From assembly GCA_937928635.1 (NCBI GenBank), contig CALFWM010000011.1, positions 124,001 through 188,000 of the forward strand: DNA of 64,000 nucleotides. Reading direction: 5' to 3'. Made by a program: the position numbers and the translations under genes. Below are positions 1 to 7,576 of the stretch, piece after piece (within the stretch, counting starts at the first letter, position 1; each line of letters starts with the position of its first letter). The notes under the pieces are model-generated. The model did no database searches. It had not been told where the DNA came from and saw nothing but the letters and a program-made list of their open reading frames with translations. The stretch comes from an uncultured Sulfitobacter sp. GTDB lineage: Bacteria; Pseudomonadota; Alphaproteobacteria; Rhodobacterales; Rhodobacteraceae.

Positions 1-120
1 GTAATGGGCGACGGTGCTGTACTGGCCCGCGTTCTGGGTGCCGCGGGCAATCTCAGCGCGGCGGATATCTCTGTGATGAGCGAAAGCTCAATCACCGGGC
101 TGCTGGATCCGAACGCCTAG
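1..120 (+). CDS. C-terminal end of an unrecognised protein (partial)
   Basis: An open frame runs from the window edge in frame 1 and stops at TAG 118-120, giving 39 residues that end in GLLDPNA. The segment is rich in Ala, Gly and Ser with no recognisable motif. The gene begins upstream of the window, so family and length cannot be judged. That it is coding is inferred only from the clean open frame and the co-oriented small gene that follows 73 bases later. Confidence 0.45.
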   Translation, partial: VMGDGAVLARVLGAAGNLSAADISVMSESSITGLLDPNA

Positions 121-193
121 GGCAACTCCTTTTGGGGTCGCATCGCATCTGTCGAGCGATCCCCAATCTGCGACAAATTGTGGAATAAAGCAC

Positions 194-499
194 ATGGAAA
201 CGAAAAGAAACACTCCCGCGCATGCGCCAGAGTGGCAGGCCGCCAAAGGGCTCTTTCCCGGCGGGGGATGTGTGGAAAAGGGCCTGCACGGTGCCCTGAT
301 CCCCGCCGCAAAGCAGGAGAATGATCACATCGCAGTGGTCTATGACAAGGGTGAGACCCCACCCAAGATCACCATTCAAGAGGTGTCGGGCACGGTCCAC
401 ACAGTTTTGGCAAACGGGGTCGCCATCGCGGTGGTCGCGCGCGCAACAGGCCCCGCGCCCAGCGTGAATGACGTGCTGCTGGTGGAACGCTCAACCTGA
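194..499 (+). CDS. Small hypothetical protein, 101 aa
   Basis: This short gene is not recognised. It encodes a soluble protein with no signal peptide or membrane segment. The N-terminal half is Gly-rich with one Cys (GGGCVEKG), and the C-terminal half (about residues 45-100) alternates hydrophobic and polar residues as expected for beta strands. The start ATG at 194 has no strong ribosome binding site upstream. It ends 41 bases before the convergent paaG-like gene. An overlapping minus-strand frame exists but is compositionally less protein-like. No function is proposed. Confidence 0.5.
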   Translation: METKRNTPAHAPEWQAAKGLFPGGGCVEKGLHGALIPAAKQENDHIAVVYDKGETPPKITIQEVSGTVHTVLANGVAIAVVARATGPAPSVNDVLLVERST

Positions 500-540
500 C
501 CCGTGTTCTATGGGGGGCGCAGGACACGGTGCCAGAAAAA

Positions 541-1317
541 TCAGCGCCCCTCGAATGTGGGGGCGCGTTTTTGCGTAAAGGCCAGCACGCCCTCTTTAAA
601 GTCGCGCGACTTGCCGCATTTGCCCTGCTCTTGCGCCTCATACGCCAGTTGATCTTCTAGCGTATTGTCCCAGGAGCCGCGGATCGCAGATTTGGCCGCG
701 GCAAAGGCCGCCGTTGGTCCGTTGGCAAGATAGCTGGCCCGTTCGCGCCAGGTCGCCTCAAATTGCGCCGCCGGAACAGCCTGCCAGATCATCCCCCAAT
801 CATCGGCCTGCCGGGCGCTGATTTTATCCGCAAACAACGCGGCCCCCATCGCCTTGGCCATGCCCATCTGACGCGGCAGCACATAGGTGCCCCCGGCATC
901 CGGGATCAGACCGATGCGGGTAAACGCCTGCATGAAATAGGCATTTTCAGCAGCAAAAACCACGTCACAGGCCAATGCCAGATTGGCCCCGGCCCCGGCC
1001 GCAGGCCCGTTCACCGCCGCAATGGTTGGCACCGGGCAATCCACAATCGCACGCAACATCGGCTGGTATTCGTCACGCAATGTGCGCTCCAGATCAACGC
1101 TGGCGGCAGTAGTGCGGTCGCCCAGATCCTGACCGGAGCAAAACGCACGCCCCGCCCCCGTCAGCACCACAACACGCGCCTCTTTGCCGCCTTGGGTGAC
1201 GGCATGGGCAATCTCGGCGCGCATCTGTGTGGTCAGCGCGTTCATCTTGTCCGCGCGGTTCAGCGTGATGATGCACACCCCCGCTGCCAGTTCAAAGGTG
1301 ATGGTTTGGTAGTCCAT
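541..1317 (-). CDS. paaG: Enoyl-CoA hydratase/isomerase, PaaG-like
   Basis: A 258-residue crotonase-fold protein. The N-terminal ITLNRADKMNAL and the oxyanion-hole segment GRAFCSGQDLGD (about residues 58-70) are seen directly; FCSGQDLGD is characteristic of the PaaG branch, which isomerises the ring-1,2-epoxide of phenylacetyl-CoA to the oxepin in aerobic phenylacetate breakdown. A second conserved stretch, AAGAGANLALACD, follows near residue 105. It stands alone here: no paaABCDE genes are in the window, so it could be a general enoyl-CoA hydratase paralogue. It lies 74 bases downstream of ccmH on the same strand. Confidence 0.8.
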   Translation of the reverse strand: MDYQTITFELAAGVCIITLNRADKMNALTTQMRAEIAHAVTQGGKEARVVVLTGAGRAFCSGQDLGDRTTAASVDLERTLRDEYQPMLRAIVDCPVPTIAAVNGPAAGAGANLALACDVVFAAENAYFMQAFTRIGLIPDAGGTYVLPRQMGMAKAMGAALFADKISARQADDWGMIWQAVPAAQFEATWRERASYLANGPTAAFAAAKSAIRGSWDNTLEDQLAYEAQEQGKCGKSRDFKEGVLAFTQKRAPTFEGR

Positions 1318-1391
1318 AAGAATGCCCCTTCAGCCACGCGTGTTGGGGGCACCTTACCAAAGCGCGTCGGACGGGCCAGCGAAACCGCACG

Positions 1392-1844
1392 TCACGGGTC
1401 CAAAATGTCTTTCAGGCGTGCTTGCTCCTCTGCGCTCAGCGGGACTTCACCCGGCGCCTGGTGATTTGCACGGCCGCGCAGATAGCTCAGCCCCAGCCCG
1501 CCTGCGAGCAACAGCATCAAGGGCCCAGCCCCCCACAAAATCCAGTTGACCCCGCCAAACGTCGGGTTGAGCAAGACAAACTCGCCATAACGCGCGACGA
1601 TGAAATCAACCGCCTCTTCATCCGTGTCGCCCGCCACCAACCGGTCGCGCAGCAGGATGCGCAGATCACGCGCGAGGCTTGCGTCACTTTCATCAATGCT
1701 TTCGTTTTGGCAGACCAGACAGCGCAGCCCCTTGGACAATTCGCGCGCCCGCGCTTCCAGGGCCGGGTCGTCCAAAACCTCATCCGGCTTTACTGCCATC
1801 ACGGGCGTGGCCAGCAACAGGCAGATCAGCACAAACCGTTTCAT
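1392..1844 (-). CDS. ccmH: Cytochrome c maturation protein CcmH
   Basis: A 150-residue periplasmic thiol-disulfide protein of cytochrome c maturation system I. A signal peptide (MKRFVLICLLLATPVMA) is followed by the diagnostic LRCLVC motif with Cys42 and Cys45, which reduces or holds apocytochrome c CXXCH cysteines. One membrane helix lies at about residues 98-120. The start at 1844 is chosen because the signal peptide begins there; the ATG overlaps the TGA of ccmF (ATGA), showing translational coupling. A longer open frame upstream lies inside ccmF and is not used. Confidence 0.92.
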   Translation of the reverse strand: MKRFVLICLLLATPVMAVKPDEVLDDPALEARARELSKGLRCLVCQNESIDESDASLARDLRILLRDRLVAGDTDEEAVDFIVARYGEFVLLNPTFGGVNWILWGAGPLMLLLAGGLGLSYLRGRANHQAPGEVPLSAEEQARLKDILDP

Positions 1845-3802
1845 TCCGCAGGCACCGCCTGTTTGAGGTTCTTGCGCGCCGCGCCCCCGGCCACACGGAA
1901 ACGACGGTCCGTCAGGCTGATAAATCCGCCCAGGGCCATCAGGCCGCAACCGATCCAGATCCAGTTTGTCAGCGGCTTGATATAGGTACGCACGGTCCAG
2001 CCGCCATTGTCCTGCTGATCTCCGATCACCACATAGACGTCGCGTGCCAGATTGTAGTCAATCGCCGCCTCTGTCGTGGGCATCTGCGCCACGGGGTAGA
2101 ACCGTTTTTCGGGCTTCAATTCTGACAGGACCTCGCCGTCTTGGGCCAAGGTAACCTGTGCAAGGGTCGACAGATAGTTCGGCCCACGCACATCCTCAAC
2201 CGAGCGCAGCGTCAGCGTATATGCTCCTACGTCAAAGGGTTCATCAATTTGCGCCACACGGATGTCATCCACGGCCCAGGCGGTCAGCCCTGCAACACCG
2301 GCCATGGTTACGCCAAGCCCACCATGGGCGGTTGCCTTGCCCCAATCCGCACGGGGCAAACGCCCAAGGCGCGCAAGGGTCCAGTTTGACCGTTGACCCA
2401 ATTCAACCAGCGTGCCCGCAATCAGCCAGGCCCCCAGCGCCAGCCCCATCGGCCCCAGCACACTGCGCCCGGATTGCATTGCATAGGCCAGCCCCGCAAC
2501 CGCCAGCGCCAGCACAAAGGCATAGCGCATCGGCCAGGCGGCGCGCAGCACCCGTGCGCGTTTCCACGGCATGGTGGAGCCCACCGGCAAGATCACGGCC
2601 AGCGCGACCATAAAGGGCGTAAAGGCGGCGTTGAAAAACGGCGGGCCCACGCTCAGCTTGCGGTCAAAAAACATCTCTGCCAGCAGCGGCCACATGGTGC
2701 CGACAAAGACCACAAAACAGGACACCGCAAGCAGCAGATTGTTCACTACCAACGCGCTTTCGCGGCTGACAAGCCCAAAAACCCCTTTGGCCTCCATCGT
2801 GCCTGCGCGCAGGGTGAACAGGATCAGCGCACCGCCCATGAAAAACGCCAGAATGGCGAGGATAAACATCCCCCGCTCCGGGTCATTTGCAAAGGCATGC
2901 ACAGAGGTCAGCAGCCCGGAACGCACGATAAACGTGCCAATCAGCGAAAACCCAAAGGCCAGGATCGCCAGCAGAATGGTCCAGCTTTTCAAGGACTCGC
3001 GCTTTTCCACCACAATGGCGGAGTGCAACAATGCCGCCGCCAGCAACCATGGCATAAAGCTCGCGTTTTCAACCGGATCCCAGAACCAGAAACCACCCCA
3101 GCCCAGCTCGTAATAGGCCCACCAGGACCCCAGCGCGATGCCGATGGTCAGGAAGACCCAGGCCGCCAACGTCCACGGACGCACCCAGCGGCCCCATGCC
3201 GCATCAACGCGTCCCTCGATCAGGGCGGCAACGGCAAAACTGAATGCCATGCTCAGCCCCACATAGCCAAGGTACAAAAACGGCGGGTGAAACGCCAATC
3301 CGGGGTCTTGCAAGAGCGGGTTCAAATCCTGCCCGTCAAAGGGCGGCGTATCCATGCGGATAAAGGGGTTTGAGGTAAAGATGATAAAAGCAAAGAAGGC
3401 CACGGCGATGGCGGATTGAACCGACAATACCCGCGCGCGCAATGTCGGGGGCAAACCGGCCCCAAACCACGCGGCCATCGCGCCAAAGAGCGTGACAATC
3501 AGCACCCAGAGCAACATCGACCCCTCGTGATTGCCCCATGTGCCGCTGATCTTGTAAATCATCGGTTTGAGCGAATGGGAGTTCTGTACCACCAGCCGCA
3601 GGGAAAAATCGGAGGTGACAAAGGCCCACATCAACGCACCAAAGGACAAAGCCGTCAGGGCAAATTGCGCACCCGCAGCAGGTTCGGCCACAGCCATCCA
3701 GCCGGGCCAGCGCTTGTGGGCTCCAATCAGGGGCACAATGGTTTGAACGATAGCAACGCCAAAGGCGAGGATCAGGGCGAAATGTCCGAGTTCTGTAATC
3801 AT
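1841..3802 (-). CDS. ccmF: Cytochrome c heme lyase subunit CcmF
   Basis: A polytopic membrane protein of 653 residues, normal length for CcmF, which transfers heme from CcmE to apocytochrome c. The WWD-type heme-handling segment (WGGFWFWDPVENASFMPW) is visible near residue 235, and many hydrophobic helices flank it. The start is set at 3802 (MITELGHFALIL), where the hydrophobic protein begins; the frame stays open 41 codons upstream but that stretch is low-hydrophobicity spacer sequence. It follows the holin by 61 bases and overlaps ccmH by four bases. Confidence 0.93.
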   Translation of the reverse strand: MITELGHFALILAFGVAIVQTIVPLIGAHKRWPGWMAVAEPAAGAQFALTALSFGALMWAFVTSDFSLRLVVQNSHSLKPMIYKISGTWGNHEGSMLLWVLIVTLFGAMAAWFGAGLPPTLRARVLSVQSAIAVAFFAFIIFTSNPFIRMDTPPFDGQDLNPLLQDPGLAFHPPFLYLGYVGLSMAFSFAVAALIEGRVDAAWGRWVRPWTLAAWVFLTIGIALGSWWAYYELGWGGFWFWDPVENASFMPWLLAAALLHSAIVVEKRESLKSWTILLAILAFGFSLIGTFIVRSGLLTSVHAFANDPERGMFILAILAFFMGGALILFTLRAGTMEAKGVFGLVSRESALVVNNLLLAVSCFVVFVGTMWPLLAEMFFDRKLSVGPPFFNAAFTPFMVALAVILPVGSTMPWKRARVLRAAWPMRYAFVLALAVAGLAYAMQSGRSVLGPMGLALGAWLIAGTLVELGQRSNWTLARLGRLPRADWGKATAHGGLGVTMAGVAGLTAWAVDDIRVAQIDEPFDVGAYTLTLRSVEDVRGPNYLSTLAQVTLAQDGEVLSELKPEKRFYPVAQMPTTEAAIDYNLARDVYVVIGDQQDNGGWTVRTYIKPLTNWIWIGCGLMALGGFISLTDRRFRVAGGAARKNLKQAVPAE

Positions 3803-3815
3803 GGGACAAAGTATA

Positions 3816-3831
3816 GGGGGCCGCAGCCCCC
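3816..3831. other. GC-rich hairpin between holin and ccmF
   Basis: A perfect six-base stem GGGGGC / GCCCCC with a CGCA loop lies in the 61-base spacer between the holin stop and the ccmF start. There is no T-run, so it is not a standard intrinsic terminator. It might attenuate read-through from the lysis genes into ccmF or protect a transcript end; this is inference. Confidence 0.35.
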
Positions 3832-3863
3832 CACGCCATGCCTCAATCATCACATTGCTCTGA

Positions 3864-4439
3864 TCAGGCTGCGGCGCGTCGCCACGCCTCCAGTGCTGGA
3901 TTGTCTCCAGGGGCAAGGCTGGCAACGCTCAGCCGCGCGTCCTCGCCCGTGTCGGCCACCTTCACATCATCAAACCGCATTGCCCGGATTGATTTGATAT
4001 TCTCCAACACCTGCGGCACCCGCACCATTGTGCCGACAATCTCACGCTGGAATTGCTGTGATTTTACCTGATGGCGCGCGCCAAAATAGAACGACACGAT
4101 CACGCCCAATAGCCACCAGAGCGGCTCCGGGACCAGTGCAATGCCTTGCATTCGTTCAGAAAACCACAGCGGGTTGATCATTGCGGTCACAAACAAACCC
4201 AGCGTGCCAAGCGCCAGCATCGGGCGCGGCAGTCGGTTTACGCCGTCCATGAACCGATCAAACGATCCCTGCCGCGCGATGGCAAACTCCGCGCCGTATT
4301 GTTGCATCGCGGCACTCTGCAATGTTGCGGCGCGCTCTGCCCCCGCCTCTGCATTTTCACGAAACACCTCAACGGTGTCGCGCACCATGTTGCGGTCGCC
4401 GCCAAAAACCACGGCCAAAATCCGTTCAATCAACCCCAT
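3864..4439 (-). CDS. Gene-transfer-agent type holin (3-TM family)
   Basis: A 191-residue membrane protein resembling the 'holin of 3TMs' family used by Rhodobacterales gene transfer agents to release particles by permeabilising the inner membrane. An amphipathic N-terminal region (MGLIERILAVVFGG, then an Ala/Glu-rich segment) precedes two clear hydrophobic segments, about residues 72-92 and 105-122, and a polar C-terminal tail. Its ATG lies inside the last codons of the endolysin gene (10-base overlap), so the two are coupled. The location between ccmE and ccmF is discussed in the findings. Confidence 0.82.
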   Translation of the reverse strand: MGLIERILAVVFGGDRNMVRDTVEVFRENAEAGAERAATLQSAAMQQYGAEFAIARQGSFDRFMDGVNRLPRPMLALGTLGLFVTAMINPLWFSERMQGIALVPEPLWWLLGVIVSFYFGARHQVKSQQFQREIVGTMVRVPQVLENIKSIRAMRFDDVKVADTGEDARLSVASLAPGDNPALEAWRRAAA

Positions 4440-5041
4440 GCCGCCACCCGTTTGTTAAATGCTGCTGTGCTCAGATGATAGTGTGGCGCAATAAATTCCT
4501 CCGCCCGGCGAATCCACCCGCCTTTTCCACCGGCGCGCGTGCGGGCGTATTTGCGCGATGCCACACGCCGGTCTGCCAGACGAAAGTAATAATTGCGCCG
4601 CGCGATCCCGTAGGCATCTACAAAGTGCTGCGGGGATTTGCGCATCGCGCGCTGCACAGCGGCCAGGGTTTGCGGACCCAAGGCCCCATCGACCGCAACC
4701 TCATAGGCCATATCGACCAGCAGCCGTTGCAAAATTTTGACCGCATTGCTGCCCGCATTGACGTACATGTCAAAAACTGTCGGTTGCAGGGCCACGGGCA
4801 ATTCAGCGATCAGAGGCCGCTCAAAGTAATGTTTGATAAAAATATCAATGGCCTGATCCTGGGTGAGGCTGCGCACATCGTGGCTGTCAATCTGCCCGTC
4901 TCCCGTCAGATCCAGACCAAGGCGGCGCATGGTATGGATTGTCACGCCAAATTTGGTGGCACCGCCCGGATCATCCGGGTCATTCACATAGCCGCCTTCC
5001 CGTTTGACGATCTCTGTGGCGATTTCTTTGACTGTTGGCAT
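4430..5041 (-). CDS. Holin-associated N-acetylmuramidase (GH108 endolysin)
   Basis: A 203-residue peptidoglycan hydrolase of the glycoside hydrolase 108 family. The catalytic EGGYVNDPDDPGGATKFGVT-type signature starts at Glu15, which is the family's catalytic glutamate. The C-terminal half (about residues 105-175) contains the predicted peptidoglycan-binding segment found in this family (GALGPQTLAAV). There is no signal peptide, so export presumably depends on the holin encoded directly downstream. The pair matches the lysis module that Rhodobacterales use to release gene transfer agents, which usually lies apart from the main particle cluster. An AGGAG box lies eight bases before the start. 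Confidence 0.88.
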   Translation of the reverse strand: MPTVKEIATEIVKREGGYVNDPDDPGGATKFGVTIHTMRRLGLDLTGDGQIDSHDVRSLTQDQAIDIFIKHYFERPLIAELPVALQPTVFDMYVNAGSNAVKILQRLLVDMAYEVAVDGALGPQTLAAVQRAMRKSPQHFVDAYGIARRNYYFRLADRRVASRKYARTRAGGKGGWIRRAEEFIAPHYHLSTAAFNKRVAAWG

Positions 5042-5050
5042 GCTGCGTGC

Positions 5051-5071
5051 TCCTGACGTGACGGGTCAGGA
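5051..5071 (-). promoter_or_regulatory. Hairpin overlapping the endolysin ribosome binding site
   Basis: On the minus strand, arms TCCTGAC and GTCAGGA (7 bp, perfect) enclose a seven-base loop. The distal arm contains most of the AGGAG box that lies eight bases before the endolysin ATG at 5041. Folding would hide the ribosome binding site. That it controls lysis timing is inference. Confidence 0.4.
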
Positions 5072-5089
5072 ACAAACTCATCAGATTTT

Positions 5090-5096
5090 GGTTAAC
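5090..5096 (-). promoter_or_regulatory. Possible CtrA half-site upstream of the endolysin
   Basis: GTTAACC on the minus strand, about 50 bases before the endolysin start, contains the TTAACC half-site recognised by the response regulator CtrA. GTA lysis genes are known to depend on CtrA in Rhodobacter capsulatus. A six-base match is weak evidence by itself. Confidence 0.25.
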
Positions 5097-5130
5097 GGAG
5101 TACAGCGCCAGCGTACGTTGCGCGCAGCGA

Positions 5131-5574
5131 TCAGGTGTCAGGCTCTTGATAGACACCTTGCGCTTTCAACGCATCAACAACTTCCTTGGGCATGTAGGTT
5201 TCGTCATGTTTAGCAAGTATTTCAGTGGCTTCAAAGACACCGTTCACGTAACGGCCCGTGCCTACCATCCCCTGTTCTTCTTCAAACAGGTCAGGCAGCA
5301 CCCCGGTGTAGGTGACCGGCACGGACGCCCCACCGTCAGTCACACTAAATCGGATTATCTCACTGTCACCACGCACCAGTGACCCTTGTTCCACCAGCCC
5401 CCCCATGCGGAAAACCTCCGTCGGCGCAGGGGGCTCCGCGATGACCTGCGAAGGCGCGCGGAAAAAGTTGATACCGTCCTTAAGGGCGTAGCCAATCAGC
5501 GCCGTGGACAGGGCCAAAGCCACAATCGCAACGGAGACAATCTGAATACGACGTTGTTTCTTAAGGCTTTTCAT
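5131..5574 (-). CDS. ccmE: Cytochrome c maturation heme chaperone CcmE
   Basis: A 147-residue periplasmic heme chaperone with one N-terminal anchor (about residues 10-31) and an OB-fold domain. The covalent heme-binding motif HDETY is seen at His123-Tyr127, matching the HxxxY motif of CcmE. It receives heme from CcmABCD (not in this window) and passes it to CcmF. It starts 23 bases after argC and is separated from ccmF by the lysis genes, although ccmE-ccmF-ccmH is the usual alphaproteobacterial order. Confidence 0.93.
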   Translation of the reverse strand: MKSLKKQRRIQIVSVAIVALALSTALIGYALKDGINFFRAPSQVIAEPPAPTEVFRMGGLVEQGSLVRGDSEIIRFSVTDGGASVPVTYTGVLPDLFEEEQGMVGTGRYVNGVFEATEILAKHDETYMPKEVVDALKAQGVYQEPDT

Positions 5575-5597
5575 TCTCTACCTTGCCATCAACACGG

Positions 5598-6626
5598 TCA
5601 TGGGAACAGCGGGGCCATCATCAGCCCCTCGCTCTCATCTATACCTAACATAAGATTGGCGTTCTGCAACGCTTGGCCACTTGACCCTTTCGTGAGGTTA
5701 TCAAGCGCCGCAATCACAATTGCACGCCCCTCTACCCGGTCGCCAACAACTCCGACATGGCAAAAATTCGACCCCCGAATATGCCGGGTGCTGGGGGCCT
5801 CGCCAAAGGGCAGAACCTCGATGAACGGTTCAGATGCATAGGTATTTTGTAATTCTTTATGAAGCACTTGCGCCTCACCTTTCACGTAGCAGGTTGCCAA
5901 GATACCCCGATTGGCGGGCACCAGATGTGGGGTAAACTGCACCTTGACCGGACGCCCGGCGATGGCAGAAAACTCCTGATCAAACTCGCCCAGATGCCGG
6001 TGTGTGCCTCCAATGGCATAGGCGTGATACCCCTCAGACAGCTCCGCATGCAGCAGGTTTTCCTTGAGCGCACGTCCCGCGCCAGACACGGCACATTTGA
6101 GGTCGAGAATGATTTCATCAAGGTCAATTAAACCCTTTTCAATCAAAGGTCTAAGCGCAAATTGCCCGGTCGCGGCATTGCATCCTGTGCCGGCCACGAG
6201 GCGGGCGGATTTGATTTGGTCGCGGTAGAATTCGGTCAGGCCGTAGACCGCTTCTGACTGCATTTCTGTCGCGCTGTGAGGGTTGCCGTACCACGCAGCG
6301 TAAGCCTCAGGGTCGCGCAGTCGGAAGTCGGCGGAAAGATCAACGATTTTAAGGTCTTGCGGTAGTTTGGAGATGACCTCTTGCGAGGTTTTATGCGGCA
6401 GCGCACAGAAGCAGAGGTCGATGCCGGAGAAATCAATCTGCTCCATTTTCACCAAATCAGGCAGATCGAGGTGACGCAGGTGCGCAAAGACCTGCGCGAT
6501 GTTTTGCCCGGCTTTGGAGTTGCCCCCCAAGGCCTTGATTTTCATGGTGGAATGGCCAGCGATCAGCCGGATCAGTTCAGCCCCGGTGTAGCCAGAGGCG
6601 CCAAGAATGGCGATGTTATGTGTCAT
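5598..6626 (-). CDS. argC: N-acetyl-gamma-glutamyl-phosphate reductase
   Basis: A 342-residue enzyme that reduces N-acetylglutamyl phosphate to the semialdehyde with NADPH, the third step of arginine synthesis. The NADP-binding loop [13 protein letters not shown] is at residues 9-21 and the catalytic cysteine lies in AGTGCNAATG near residue 148. Length and start (MTHNIAILG) agree with the family. It sits 39 bases downstream of murI and 23 upstream of ccmE, likely in one transcript. Confidence 0.95.
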   Translation of the reverse strand: MTHNIAILGASGYTGAELIRLIAGHSTMKIKALGGNSKAGQNIAQVFAHLRHLDLPDLVKMEQIDFSGIDLCFCALPHKTSQEVISKLPQDLKIVDLSADFRLRDPEAYAAWYGNPHSATEMQSEAVYGLTEFYRDQIKSARLVAGTGCNAATGQFALRPLIEKGLIDLDEIILDLKCAVSGAGRALKENLLHAELSEGYHAYAIGGTHRHLGEFDQEFSAIAGRPVKVQFTPHLVPANRGILATCYVKGEAQVLHKELQNTYASEPFIEVLPFGEAPSTRHIRGSNFCHVGVVGDRVEGRAIVIAALDNLTKGSSGQALQNANLMLGIDESEGLMMAPLFP

Positions 6627-6665
6627 GTCGGTATTCCGTCGGTAAAGTGTCGGTATTGCGTCGGT

Positions 6666-7475
6666 TCAGGCAGCGGTAAACTGCATTTGTCGTCGCAAAA
6701 ACTGTGTGGCGCGAGTGCTGACGGTGCCGGGATCACCGGTGGTCAACAAGGCACTTTCACCCTGCCCCCGCATGTCAGGATGGCGCGCCAGATAGTCCGC
6801 CAGACTGTCCGCAACCAGACCGGCCTGCGAAAACACTTTGACGTCGGCGCCCAGCGCATCCTGAAAGGTGTCTTGCATCAGCGGATAATGGGTACAGCCC
6901 AGCACCGCCGCCTGCGGGTGAGGCATTTTGCGCATCAAGGCATCCACATGGCTGCGCACTAGTGCCTCCGCCAGAATAAAATCGCCGTCTTCAATGGCAT
7001 CCACAACACCGCCGCAGGCCTGTGTTTCCACATCCACACCAATCGCGCGAAACGCCAATTCACGCTGAAACGCACGGCTTGCCACGGTTGCGGGGGTGGC
7101 AAACAGCGCCACATGTTTGGTTTCAACCTCACGCGGGGGCGAATTATCGCCCCACTGGCGTTCTGTCAGGGACTCAATCAGCGGCACAAACACACCAAGC
7201 ACGCGTTTGTCCTGCGGCACCCAGCCCTCCTGCATCCGGCGCAACGCCGCCGCCGAGGCCGTGTTGCAGGCCAAAATCACCAGAGTACAGCCCGCATCAA
7301 ACAAGCGCTGCGTCGCCGCGACGGTCAGATCATAAATGCTATCCGCAGTGCGCACGCCATAGGGCGCATTGGCGCTGTCCGCCAGATAGACAAATTCCTC
7401 GTCCGGCAGCCGCGCCTGAACCGCGTCCAGCACGGTGAGGCCTCCAAGGCCTGAATCAAAGATGCCAACTGCCAT
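6666..7475 (-). CDS. murI: Glutamate racemase
   Basis: A 269-residue enzyme that interconverts L- and D-glutamate to supply D-Glu for peptidoglycan. The fold begins with the typical [14 protein letters not shown]. Both catalytic cysteines are present: Cys70 in LACNTASA and Cys194 in GCTHYPL, the pair used for the cofactor-independent two-base mechanism. It is the first gene of the leftward run murI-argC-ccmE and lies about 100 bases downstream of the ferredoxin oxidoreductase gene. Confidence 0.95.
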   Translation of the reverse strand: MAVGIFDSGLGGLTVLDAVQARLPDEEFVYLADSANAPYGVRTADSIYDLTVAATQRLFDAGCTLVILACNTASAAALRRMQEGWVPQDKRVLGVFVPLIESLTERQWGDNSPPREVETKHVALFATPATVASRAFQRELAFRAIGVDVETQACGGVVDAIEDGDFILAEALVRSHVDALMRKMPHPQAAVLGCTHYPLMQDTFQDALGADVKVFSQAGLVADSLADYLARHPDMRGQGESALLTTGDPGTVSTRATQFLRRQMQFTAA

Positions 7476-7552
7476 TTTTCACTGCCTTTGCGGGTTTCGC
7501 GTCTTCTTAGGCCCATTAACAGGGGAAATCCACGGGTGATTTTGGACCGGTT

Positions 7553-7576
7553 GGTGCGCAATAAATGCGCACCCTA
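7553..7576. repeat. Palindromic repeat supplying a stop codon, copy 1
   Basis: The 24-base element has arms GGTGCGCA and TGCGCACC around a short AT-rich centre, followed by CTA. On the minus strand this CTA is the TAG stop codon of the indolepyruvate ferredoxin oxidoreductase gene. Two further copies lie at 47657-47680 and 47696-47719, also at gene ends. Confidence 0.8.

Noticed and set aside
2393..3373. 326-codon plus-strand frame antisense to ccmF
   Set aside because: Gln/Arg/His-rich translation typical of the reverse frame of a hydrophobic protein.
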